Source of the DNA: Myxococcales bacterium
Lineage (GTDB): Bacteria > Myxococcota_A > Polyangia > Palsa-1104 > JAEUJZ01
NCBI GenBank assembly: GCA_016794465.1
Contig: JAEUKA010000018.1
Span: 1 to 64,000, forward strand
Length of the DNA: 64,000 nt
Direction: 5' to 3'
Position 1 is the first letter of the stretch; each line of letters opens with the position of its first letter. Under the pieces are notes generated by a model, which was not told the origin of the DNA, searched no databases, and saw nothing but the letters and a program-made list of their open reading frames with translations. Both the position numbers and the translations under genes were made by a program. Positions 1 to 8,491 of the stretch are shown one piece after another.

Positions 1-39
1 TCGGGCCTCCTGGATGAGGCGATCGGTGTTGGCTTGCGC

Positions 40-1377
40 CTACCGTCCCATGATCAAGTTCATCGCGGCGCGCAGTTGGTCGTAGCTCAGTGCATCCTTT
101 GCAAGGGCGAACTGCAAATCGGCCGTGATCTGGGCGAGGACTTCGATGGCTGACAGACCAGCTCGCTCGCCGAGCATCATTCGGTAGTTCACGATCGCCT
201 CGGTCAGTTCGCGGGTCGTTTGCGATGGCTCGGGCTTCGGGGCTGGTGCGGGAGTCTCTGCTTTTGGCACGCTCGTGAAGGCTTGCGGAGCGCTCTGTCT
301 TTTTTCGGAGTCGTACTGCGCCCCAGACTCCTTCTTCGGCACTACGTGCTTCTTCCGTATGACTGATGGGGGCGACATCAGGTCCTCCAGCGTGGGAAGC
401 CACTCGACGGGCAGAGGCCACCTCCGTGCTTCTACCAGCTTCACATCGGAGCAGCTGATTCCGAGCGATGCTGCCACGTCGGCCTGTGTCAACCCGAACT
501 GTCCGCGCTGCAATCGCAGCCACATTCCGTTCTTCGTTGAGAATTTGTCGAGCGGCAGTTGCATCGCGGCCTGTGATTCCGTCTCCGTCAACGCCCCAAG
601 CTCGAGCAGCCCTGGTATCCACGCCAGCGGGAGCCGAATGTTCAACCGTTCAACGGCATTCACATCCGTAGGCAGGGTCCCAAGCTGCTTCACGATGTCA
701 GCCCTGGGAATTCCTTTTTGCTGACGCCGCTCGCGCAGCCAGCGACCATAGAATGGGGTCCACTTCGTCCCGCGTTTGTATTTCTGCTGATGCTCTGTCT
801 CCGTGGTCTGCGCATCTGTGGATGTTGTCGTGTTCGATTCCGCTGGTTGGAATTCTGGCCTTGGGGGCGTGCTAGGGGGACTGTCCGTATCGGCTGTCAC
901 CGCTGGTGTGGATTCGACAGGAGTGTCGGCCAGTGGGTCCCGGGTCGCTGTCTGCGCGCTTGCTGCCTCAGCCTCTGTACGGATTCGCATCGCGTCTGCA
1001 AGTGACATGCAAGCCAGAGAGGATGCTGCCCCTGTTTCAGGATCAGGGTTCGGATCAGGACGTGAATCCTCGTCGGAAGGGGCCGAAGCGACGGGCTCTG
1101 CAACCGCGGTTTCCATCCGCGAGGCTGACTCTCGGGGAAGTGTCGCTGCCACTTCTTGCGGCATCCGAAACCCTAGCTCTGCAAGGACTCCGAACCACTC
1201 CTTGGGCACCTGCTGCTTGCGCAGCTCCAACATCACCAGTTTGTATTCGGGGACTCCCAGCCGGAGCCCAAGCGACTTCCGACCCACCGCAATCCGCTGG
1301 CGTTCCCGCTGGAACCAGACACCGTTCAAGTTGGGAGCAGACAGCGCACTGCGCTCTGGATCATTTTCATCCGACAT
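40..1377 (-). CDS. Hypothetical protein with three HTH-like repeats
   Basis: Function not recognised. The product (about 445 aa) has three similar segments that look like XRE/lambda-repressor-type helix-turn-helix units. One is near the N-terminus (NGVWFQRERQRIAVGRKSLG), one near the middle (GRWLRERRQQKGIPRADIV) and one after it (NGMWLRLQRGQFGLTQADVA). Each ends in a similar W-L-P/G-L-E-L-type motif. They are separated by low-complexity Pro/Thr/Ser/Glu-rich linkers. I chose the ATG at 1377 because GGGGGA lies 7 nt upstream; an upstream ATG at 1437 has no such site. It is the last gene of the minus-strand run behind the restriction locus and metallopeptidase. A DNA-binding role is an inference from the repeats only. 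Confidence 0.6.
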   Translation of the reverse strand: MSDENDPERSALSAPNLNGVWFQRERQRIAVGRKSLGLRLGVPEYKLVMLELRKQQVPKEWFGVLAELGFRMPQEVAATLPRESASRMETAVAEPVASAPSDEDSRPDPNPDPETGAASSLACMSLADAMRIRTEAEAASAQTATRDPLADTPVESTPAVTADTDSPPSTPPRPEFQPAESNTTTSTDAQTTETEHQQKYKRGTKWTPFYGRWLRERRQQKGIPRADIVKQLGTLPTDVNAVERLNIRLPLAWIPGLLELGALTETESQAAMQLPLDKFSTKNGMWLRLQRGQFGLTQADVAASLGISCSDVKLVEARRWPLPVEWLPTLEDLMSPPSVIRKKHVVPKKESGAQYDSEKRQSAPQAFTSVPKAETPAPAPKPEPSQTTRELTEAIVNYRMMLGERAGLSAIEVLAQITADLQFALAKDALSYDQLRAAMNLIMGR

Positions 1378-1489
1378 GCATTCCCCCATAACCAGCCTCG
1401 CCGTGCGCGGACAGCCCTGCAGTGAGTAGCTGGGCACACTGCGGTCTATCGTACCGCACTTGCGGCGCGCCTGGGAAGTCGAAACGTTT

Positions 1490-2218
1490 CTACCAAACCA
1501 GAAACGCCCCGATCTTCCGCAGTGTTTCTCGTCGCTGTTCGTAGTCTGGCATCACCCTTCCCAGGTTTGACCAGAACGTGGGGCTGTGGTTGGGGTGTGG
1601 GATGTGAATCAGCTCGTGGGCGATGACGTAGTCGATGAGCTTGGGGGGCGCTTGGATGATGCGCCAGTTGAGACGGAGGGCTCCGTTTGCATCGCACGAA
1701 CCCCAGCGCTGCTTGGGCTCGCGGATGAAAACGGTCTTCGGAGTCACTCCGATGCGTGCGGACAGCTCACTGACTTTGAATGGGAGTCGCTCGGTGGCGT
1801 GGCTGCGATACCAATCGATCAGCAGAGAACGGATATGGTCGGGACGCTCTGCTGCCGCGACGGTGCGGGACACGGTGATGATCAGGAATCCGGCGCTTAG
1901 GCGGACTCCCTCTGCTTCGCCGCGCTGCACCTTCAAGCGATACTGCCGACCCAGATACTGGAAACTCTCACCGCTTACATACTTGCGGGGAGTCGGTGCG
2001 GGCGGAACATCAGCGACACGGCGCAGTCGCTCAACGATCCACTGCGCTTTCTTGCGGACGATGGCGGCGATGCGTAACTCTGGGACTGTCTCCGGAGCAA
2101 AGACGACCACGGAGCCGTCCGGTTCGACCCGCAGAGACAGCGTCTTCTTGCGCGCGCTGCGATGGAGTGCGTAGCGGATCGCCGTGTTGCCCCACAGAAC
2201 TTCGTGCAAGGTCGACAT
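1490..2218 (-). CDS. YgjP/SprT-type zinc metallopeptidase (M48-like)
   Basis: The protein is 242 aa, typical for the YgjP (DUF45) family of putative zinc metalloproteases. The diagnostic motif is AHELIHIPHPNHSPTFW near residues 195-215, giving HExxH-type metal ligands (HELIH) and a downstream histidine. The preceding QRWGSCDANGALRLNWR segment is also typical of the family. Genes of this family are commonly found next to hsdR of type I restriction systems, as here, where it starts 15 bp after the hsdR remnant. The ribosome site lies in a duplicated 10-bp sequence that gives two AGGA copies. The physiological substrate is unknown; a role in restriction or protein quality control is inference. 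Confidence 0.85.
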   Translation of the reverse strand: MSTLHEVLWGNTAIRYALHRSARKKTLSLRVEPDGSVVVFAPETVPELRIAAIVRKKAQWIVERLRRVADVPPAPTPRKYVSGESFQYLGRQYRLKVQRGEAEGVRLSAGFLIITVSRTVAAAERPDHIRSLLIDWYRSHATERLPFKVSELSARIGVTPKTVFIREPKQRWGSCDANGALRLNWRIIQAPPKLIDYVIAHELIHIPHPNHSPTFWSNLGRVMPDYEQRRETLRKIGAFLVW

Positions 2219-2233
2219 GATTCCTAACGATTC

Positions 2234-4849
2234 CTAACGACCCTGCCGGACCTTCAGGAGATCGATCACTTTCAGGGCCAGCGCAGTGCGCTCTGGATCA
2301 ACGAATCCCGCCGCTGCGAGGTTGCGCTTCACCAGGCTGCGGATCTCCCTTTGCACGTCGTCTTTGTGAATCCAATCGACGATGCGGACATGCTCTCTCA
2401 CCGCCGCTTCGATGTTTTCGGACAGCGCTTTCTTCGGCTCATCAAGAACAGAGTCCGCTGCATGCGCGCCGTGAAGGATTCCGTACAGAGCCAGCGCAGT
2501 CTCGCTCATTCCCAGGTCTTGCGCAGTCTGTCCACGACTCCTGACCTTTTCCCGCAGCGTCGAGATCAGCTCAAGCTGCTGGGCCGCATCAATCCGCCGC
2601 GCCCGATATTCGGTCAGGATTCTCTCTAGCTGTTCACGCAGCGATTGATAAAACGCAGGGTCTTCATCAATGCGGGTGTGAATCTCGTGACGGACGGCAT
2701 GCTCCATCTCGCTGGCTCGCGCTTCGGGACTCTTGTGCGCGTTGAGCCGCTCCTCAAAGTCGGGCGAAAACAGATTCACCTCTTTGATCAGGATCGAGAC
2801 TCCGTCCGCGATGATCGAGTCTTCAATCAGCTTGCGCACCTTGTCGCCGCAGTCGCTGACATCGATCGAGTCATCTCGAAACCGCGAGCGCGCCGCTTTG
2901 CGAATCATTCCGAGCCACGCCAGATCCGCGCTGTAGTCGAGTGCCTTCGGATCGGGAAGCAGCAGATCCATGCTCTGGGCAAAGCGACGGAAAGCAACCT
3001 CGAACGCTGCGCGGACATCTTCCGGAACCAGGACCAGCACACAGCGATCGAGGTCTCGGCGATCTTTGACAGGAATTCCCGAAAAGAACCGCATCGCCGC
3101 TGCATGACGCGCTTGCAGCCTCGGTAGTTCGTCCAGCTTGGGAGTCATGGCCTGCGCCACATCTTGCGGCGCAAAGATCGCAAGCGCTTCTTGCAGAGAC
3201 TCCGAAACACCCCAGTAATCGACCACCAGACCGTACTGCTTCTTGTCTGCCGTGCGATTCACTCGCGCAATCGCTTGCAGCAAGGTGTGCTCGCGCAGCG
3301 GCGAGTCCAGATACATCACCTGTTCAATCGGCGCATCGAATCCGGTCAGCAGCATGTCACAGACAATCAGCATCTTCAGCGGATCATCTGGATCAAGGAA
3401 TCGCTTCACCAGATCTTTGCGCTCGCTGTCACTTGTGGCATGGGCCGAAAGCCGTGCTTCGTCCTTGTGTCCCGACGAGAAAAACACCGCCGACTGCGGA
3501 CCATGAAGGCGGTCGAGCGTCTCTTTGTACGTCACCGCAGCCTGCCGACTCCCGGTCACGATCTGCGCCTTAAACCCGCTCGGCAAAATGGCGCGCCGGT
3601 AGTGCTCGATCAGATCCATACACAGCGCTTCAATGCGACGCGGCGCTTCGGCGATGGCCTGCTCGGTCGCGTACTTCTTCTTGATCGCGGTCCGTTCCTC
3701 TGCACTGCGATCCGCGAACACATGATCGAACAGCTTATCAAGCGTCTGTCCGATCACACGCAGCTCGGGCAAGCGACTCTCATAGAAGATCGGCACCGTC
3801 GCGCCATCCTTCACCGCTTGCTCAATGGTGTACTGGTCGATGTAGCTGCCAAAGGTGTGCAGCGTGCTGCGATCCTTTTTGTCGATCGGCGTTCCGGTAA
3901 AGCCAAAGAACACGGCGTTCGGGAGCGCTTGCCGCAGGTTCGCCGCCAGCGATCCATACTGCGTGCGGTGCGCTTCATCGGTCAGGACAAACAGATTGCT
4001 CGCCGTGCTCAGCACCGGATGCTTGGGCTTTAGGAGCTTGCCCCCCGGACCGATCACCCCGCCGACCTCTTGGAACTTCTGCACCGTCGTCATGACGGTC
4101 TTGCCGCTCGGTCCGCTCAGCAGCTTGCGCAGATCTGACACGCTCGTTGCGCGCTGCGGACTCGGATATCCGCAGTTGTTGAAATTGCGCGTGATCTGAT
4201 CATCCAGATCCCTGCGGTCGGTGACGATCAGCAGCGTCGGATTGTGATTGCGTGGATCACTCCTCAGCTTGAGCGCCAGCCACAGCATGGTCAGGCTCTT
4301 TCCCGATCCTTGGGTGTGCCAGACCACGCCGCCGCGCTCCGCCGGTTCCGCAAAAGTACTTGCGCGCGCAACCGCTTTTTTGACTGCGCAATATTGTTGG
4401 TAGCGCGGAACCTTCTTGATGCTCTTGCCGCTGTGCGGATCGCGCTCGAACACCACAAAGTTCCGCACCAGATCAAGCAGGTTGTCTGGTGACAGCATTC
4501 CGTACAACAGGACATCTTGCGGAGTCGCCGGTCTGCCCAGCGTCGCTTCGATCGCGGCCAGCTCATGCGGCCACGGCTCCTTCCAGCGCAGATAGAACCG
4601 CTCGGGCGTTCCCATCGTGCCGTACAGCGCATCTTGCAGACACGTCACAATGCAGAGCTGCACGGTCTGAAACAGCTTCGGCGCACCCAGGTCGCGATAC
4701 TTTTCGGACAGCTCCTGATAGCGGAGGAGCTGATCAATCGCCTCGTGCTGCCACTTGTCACCCAGCGTCGGAGACTTGCACTCAATCACCACCAGCGGAA
4801 TGCCGTTCACATAGATCACAACATCGGGAATGATCGACTTGCGACTGCC
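2234..4849 (-). pseudogene. hsdR: Type I restriction endonuclease R subunit, N-terminally truncated
   Basis: HsdR normally translocates DNA and cleaves it as part of an R2M2S complex. Here most of the protein is intact: the ECK half of the PD-(D/E)xK nuclease site just after the start, Walker A region WHTQGSGKSLTMLW, DEAH box (LTDEAHRTQYG), helicase motif III-like FGFTGTP, and motif VI QAIARVNR. The reading frame opens only at about 4849, with RKSIIPDVVIYVNG, which in full HsdR proteins lies well inside the N-terminal domain. The likely start is a GTG at 4819, which would lose the catalytic PD. The usual N-terminal region of about 150 residues is absent, replaced by the upstream nucleotidyltransferase gene. 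Without a complete M subunit or any S subunit in the window, restriction activity is unlikely. Confidence 0.8.
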
Positions 4850-4852
4850 TAT

Positions 4853-5674
4853 TTAAACCACAGTTTCGGTATGTCTCTGAAAATCGCTAAGTCTCTGCGA
4901 GCCTAGGTCTGTTAAGGCTCTCCTGTTATTATAGACTCCATACGGGCGCAATGGAAACTTCGTTCGATGAAGCCTCAAATCGGACTCAACGGCTTTGACC
5001 CAGAGCGGGTCTAAACAATGATCATCATATTTTCTATACTCGGCTGCACAGATGCTTTCATTCCCCAATTCCTCTAATCTGCGGAGCAAATAACCGGCAA
5101 GTCGAGCGCTAATTTTCAGTCGGCGACGCTTCAAAAAGCGAAGAGTTCTAATAGTCATGCTGAGTGGATTGGGGTTGATTTCGACACTAATATCAATAAC
5201 ATCGCTACTTAAGGAAGAAAAATAGCGTTCAGAGCAGACTATCTCTCGGGTATCCAATTGATAGATTATCGCATCGCAATCAAAGAAAGTGGTATGAATA
5301 AGATCAGCCAGGTGGTTAGCTTCAACGATTCCATTCTTGATTGCCCAGGTATCTTGCAGAGTCCACAAGTCTATCTGCAATCTGTGACCACATATCCGGA
5401 TCCCGCCCATGCCTGTGTTAGTGAAGTGGACAGGTCCCAGTCGATCCAGTATTGAGGTAATACTTTGGCAATCAACAACGAGATCTAAGTCCGAGTTAAA
5501 ACCATCGACGCCGTAGCGCGCAAGATCACGGGGAAATCCCCCAAAGATAGCCGTTGGAGCGACTGCAGAGATCTCCGCGAGTATCGCACGGACGCCCGCA
5601 TACTCTGGGCGAGACAGAAAACTATCTGCTCGGCGGCGAACGATCTCCTTATTCTTGGCGAGCTGGTTTGCCAT
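4853..5674 (-). CDS. Nucleotidyltransferase, poly(A) polymerase/CCA-like fold
   Basis: The 273-aa product has a complete nucleotidyltransferase active site: GGFPRD at residues 45-50, the acidic pair in SDLDLVVD at 61-68, and a third carboxylate in the QIDLW segment near residue 102. The C-terminal part (PNPLSMTIRTLRFLKRRRL) resembles the helical region after the catalytic domain in class II poly(A)/CCA polymerases, but the protein is shorter than tRNA nucleotidyltransferases. It overlaps the end of the dGTPase gene by 26 bp, implying coupled translation. Its stop codon is in frame with the hsdR remnant behind it. The region is visibly AT-richer than its flanks, which suggests transfer. The substrate is unknown; its place in a defence-type locus makes a toxin or effector role plausible but unproven. 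Confidence 0.8.
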   Translation of the reverse strand: MANQLAKNKEIVRRRADSFLSRPEYAGVRAILAEISAVAPTAIFGGFPRDLARYGVDGFNSDLDLVVDCQSITSILDRLGPVHFTNTGMGGIRICGHRLQIDLWTLQDTWAIKNGIVEANHLADLIHTTFFDCDAIIYQLDTREIVCSERYFSSLSSDVIDISVEINPNPLSMTIRTLRFLKRRRLKISARLAGYLLRRLEELGNESICAAEYRKYDDHCLDPLWVKAVESDLRLHRTKFPLRPYGVYNNRRALTDLGSQRLSDFQRHTETVV

Positions 5675-7103
5675 TGCGGGACCTTAGATCTTCATACAAT
5701 TCGACAGCGTAACTATCAGTCATACCTGCTACCATGTCTGTGAGCAGTTGATATTGACGATAGCGGAGAGGTAGCGTTTTTGAGCTTTTGCCGAAAACTC
5801 TCTTGTAACTATCCGAAATGCGACTAAAGACATATTCATTCAGAGGATCCTGCTTTGCCCGTTTTTCTTCATCTGTGGCACAGCGCTCGATGGCAGACCA
5901 AAAAATATCCATTAATCCACGTAATACATAATAGCCTTGGAGTTCTATCTCCAACACGCTTCGATTCGAGTATGCGTTTTTCTGTGCAAATGTCTTGAGG
6001 CCCTCGCAAAGTGCACCAGCGTCGGATTCGGCGATTAACTCCTTATCCCAGCCTCCCTCCATTATTGTGGGTAGTTCCTTCCTGAACTTGAAATATACTG
6101 AGTTGATCATTTCTCTGATGGCGTAGACACGAAACAGCTCCATGGAGATGTTGTTCAACTCTGATGGTGTTAGTTTTTGGCTTTGATAATCTTCATACCT
6201 TTTCCGGGCCAGTTCTATTACGCGTCTTATCAAGTTAGATCGTTCTGGATATTGTTCGGCCTTCTTGGCGCAAAGCTCAAGATGGGACAGAAGATCTGGG
6301 ACAGATACAATCCGCTTTTTGATTGCATCCTCAACATCAAGCACCGAATAGGCAATGTCATCACATGCCTCCATTATGAAGGTCAGCGGATGTCTAACTC
6401 CTTCGTCCAGCCCGGTTGCATTCCATATTTCACAGATGATCGGTGCTTCCGATTGAAAATAACCGAATTTCTTTCGGACTTGAGATGACTTTGGTTTGAT
6501 TTTGTCAGAAGGGGATGGATATTTAATCAATGACGCTAGAGTTCCATGCGTGAGGTTGAGTCCTAAATCAGATTGATGAAATTGCAAGCGAGTCACTAGT
6601 CGGATTGTCTGTGCATTGCCTTCAAATTGTAGAAAATCCTGCTTCATCGCTTCAGTCCAGCCAGAAAGATCAGGCTTGCTATCTCTAAAATGCTCCAGAA
6701 ACCAACTCCGAATAGCATTTTCTCCTTGATGTCCAAACGGAGGGTTTCCTAAGTCGTGAGCTAATCCTATCGCAGCTAGTATGGTTGGAATGTTGCGTGC
6801 GGCATTTTCAATGTGAGAAAGTGGCCCTTCTCCATAGACCAACGACGTACCAAGGCTCCTAGCCAGATTCGCCACTTCAATAGAGTGCGTCAACCGATTG
6901 CGCACGCTGTCATTGCGTTCTAATGGAAATACCTGTGTTTTGTCTGCGAGGCGTCGCACCGGTGTCGAAAATAGAATCCGGTCGTGATCACGCTCGCTCG
7001 GTGTCCTGTGATCGGATACGTCTTCAGGTGTAGAAGACGTTGACGGTCCTGCCGACTTCCCGCGACGGTCATGACAAAGAAGCTTGATCCAATCTAACGC
7101 CAT
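5649..7103 (-). CDS. dGTPase-like HD-domain triphosphohydrolase
   Basis: The product (about 484 aa) matches the deoxyguanosinetriphosphate triphosphohydrolase family, which cleaves dNTPs to deoxynucleosides and triphosphate. Visible signatures are TPVRRLADKTQVFPLE, the RNRLTHSIEVA segment, the HD motif in GLAHDLGNPPFGHQGE, and ACDDIAYSVLDVED further on. Start: the ATG at 7103 has GAGGAG 6-7 nt upstream, while the upstream ATG at 7133 does not. Relatives are known both as housekeeping enzymes and as antiphage factors that drain the dNTP pool. Here it sits directly behind a truncated hsdM and overlaps a nucleotidyltransferase gene, in AT-rich sequence (35-48% GC in two sampled lines) within a GC-rich island. 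A defence role is inferred from this setting. Confidence 0.85.
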   Translation of the reverse strand: MALDWIKLLCHDRRGKSAGPSTSSTPEDVSDHRTPSERDHDRILFSTPVRRLADKTQVFPLERNDSVRNRLTHSIEVANLARSLGTSLVYGEGPLSHIENAARNIPTILAAIGLAHDLGNPPFGHQGENAIRSWFLEHFRDSKPDLSGWTEAMKQDFLQFEGNAQTIRLVTRLQFHQSDLGLNLTHGTLASLIKYPSPSDKIKPKSSQVRKKFGYFQSEAPIICEIWNATGLDEGVRHPLTFIMEACDDIAYSVLDVEDAIKKRIVSVPDLLSHLELCAKKAEQYPERSNLIRRVIELARKRYEDYQSQKLTPSELNNISMELFRVYAIREMINSVYFKFRKELPTIMEGGWDKELIAESDAGALCEGLKTFAQKNAYSNRSVLEIELQGYYVLRGLMDIFWSAIERCATDEEKRAKQDPLNEYVFSRISDSYKRVFGKSSKTLPLRYRQYQLLTDMVAGMTDSYAVELYEDLRSRNGKPARQE

Positions 7104-7133
7104 TGATGTCTCCTCGGGATGTTTTCGTAGCAT

Positions 7134-8297
7134 CTAGAGGTTGAGGCTGTCCAGATAGGCTCGTGCTGTCGTCGCTGTGTATTCTACGTTGTACAGGCTG
7201 AAGTTCTTCGCTTGGCCACCGTGGTCGACGATGTAGTGGGCACTTTGGACCAGCATGCCGCCCGATCCACAGGTCGGATCACAGATGCGCATTCCTTCTT
7301 TGGGTGCGAGTAGCTCGACCAGCAGCCGCACCACTTGGGAAGGCGTGTAGAACTCACCGCCCTTTTTGCCCGCGTCGTCGGCAAACTTCTCAATCAGGTA
7401 TTCATAGGCGCGCCCGAGCATGTCCGGTTCCGACAGCGCGGCGTTGCGCAGATCGATCTCGGCAAAGTGCTGAATCAGCTTGTGTAGCGTGGTGTCGCGC
7501 TGCTTGGCATCACCCAGCTTGTTCTGGTCGTTGTAGTCGATGCCACCGAGCACTCCTTCCAGCGAGGCATTCGATTCTTCGAGCTTGGCCGCCGCGATGT
7601 TGAGGACTTCGCCAAGGCCGGTGGTCGCACGGAGCAGCCGCTGCCAGCGCGCCTCGGGCGGCACAAAGAACTGATGCTCGTCGCGATCCTCGGGATCGAT
7701 TCCCGCTGTCCGCAGTCGCTCGCACTCCTCATCAAAACGATCCGACAGTCGCTTTAAGAACAGGAGTCCAAAGATAAAGCTCTTGTAGTCCGACGAGTCA
7801 ATCGACCCACGGAGGATGTCCGCCGCCGCCCACAAGTACCGCTCAAGCTGCTCGCGAGTCAGCTTTCCCGCAGCCTGCGCCTCGTGCACTTGCTTGGCCA
7901 GTTCGTCGGGTGATGGCTCGGTAATATGAGTCTTTTTGGATGCTTCTTTTGGAATTCCTGCCGGTCGTCCGCGCTTTGGTTTTGCCTCCGTGGCCGGACT
8001 GCTGGCCGCAGAAAGTCCAAGCCCAAGCTGCTGCTGCGACGGCGAGGCAGTGAGAAGGCGAGCAATCAGCTCCGCCTTTTCCTTGCCGGAGTCATCCACA
8101 CCCAGCGCCCGACACAGCTCCTTGAGCCGCTCGCGCTTGTACCCCGAAAACACCGCCGTCAAGGAATCATCAGGCGAGGTCGCCAGCGCCGCGCGGAGCT
8201 GATCGCGACTGCTTAGGTCGTCGACCACGAGCCCCAGCTGCCCCACCGCTGCCAACAGCTCTGACGGGGAAAGGATCTGTAGCACCGCCGCCGTCAT
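7134..8297 (-). pseudogene. hsdM: Type I DNA methyltransferase M subunit, C-terminally truncated
   Basis: The 387-aa frame begins with a SAP-like segment (RERLKELCRALGV) and an AT-hook-like KPKRGRPAG, unusual additions for HsdM. The HsdM N-terminal helical domain follows (DYKSFIFGLLFLKRLSDRFD), then the start of the adenine methyltransferase domain with GEFYTPSQVVRLLVELL and SAM motif I DPTCGSGGML. After KNFSLY the family sequence stops and a foreign tail of about 18 residues runs to the stop. The catalytic NPPF/NPPY motif and the C-terminal region are missing, so it cannot methylate DNA. No hsdS gene is present in the window. GGGTGA precedes the ATG. Confidence 0.85.
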
Positions 8298-8491
8298 CGC
8301 AAATCACCCAGGAACAAGCCAACCATGCGGCGGAAGATAGCGCAGCCGGACTAGTCATCCGAAGCGCAAATTACGAGTCGCCCACATTTCAGCCGCTCGC
8401 CTTGCGGGGAGAGTGCGGGTTGGGCGCAGCAGACGGCGGGCAGGGCGACGGCGAGGGTCAAAAGAAGGAGACGAAGGAGGGTCATCACTTG

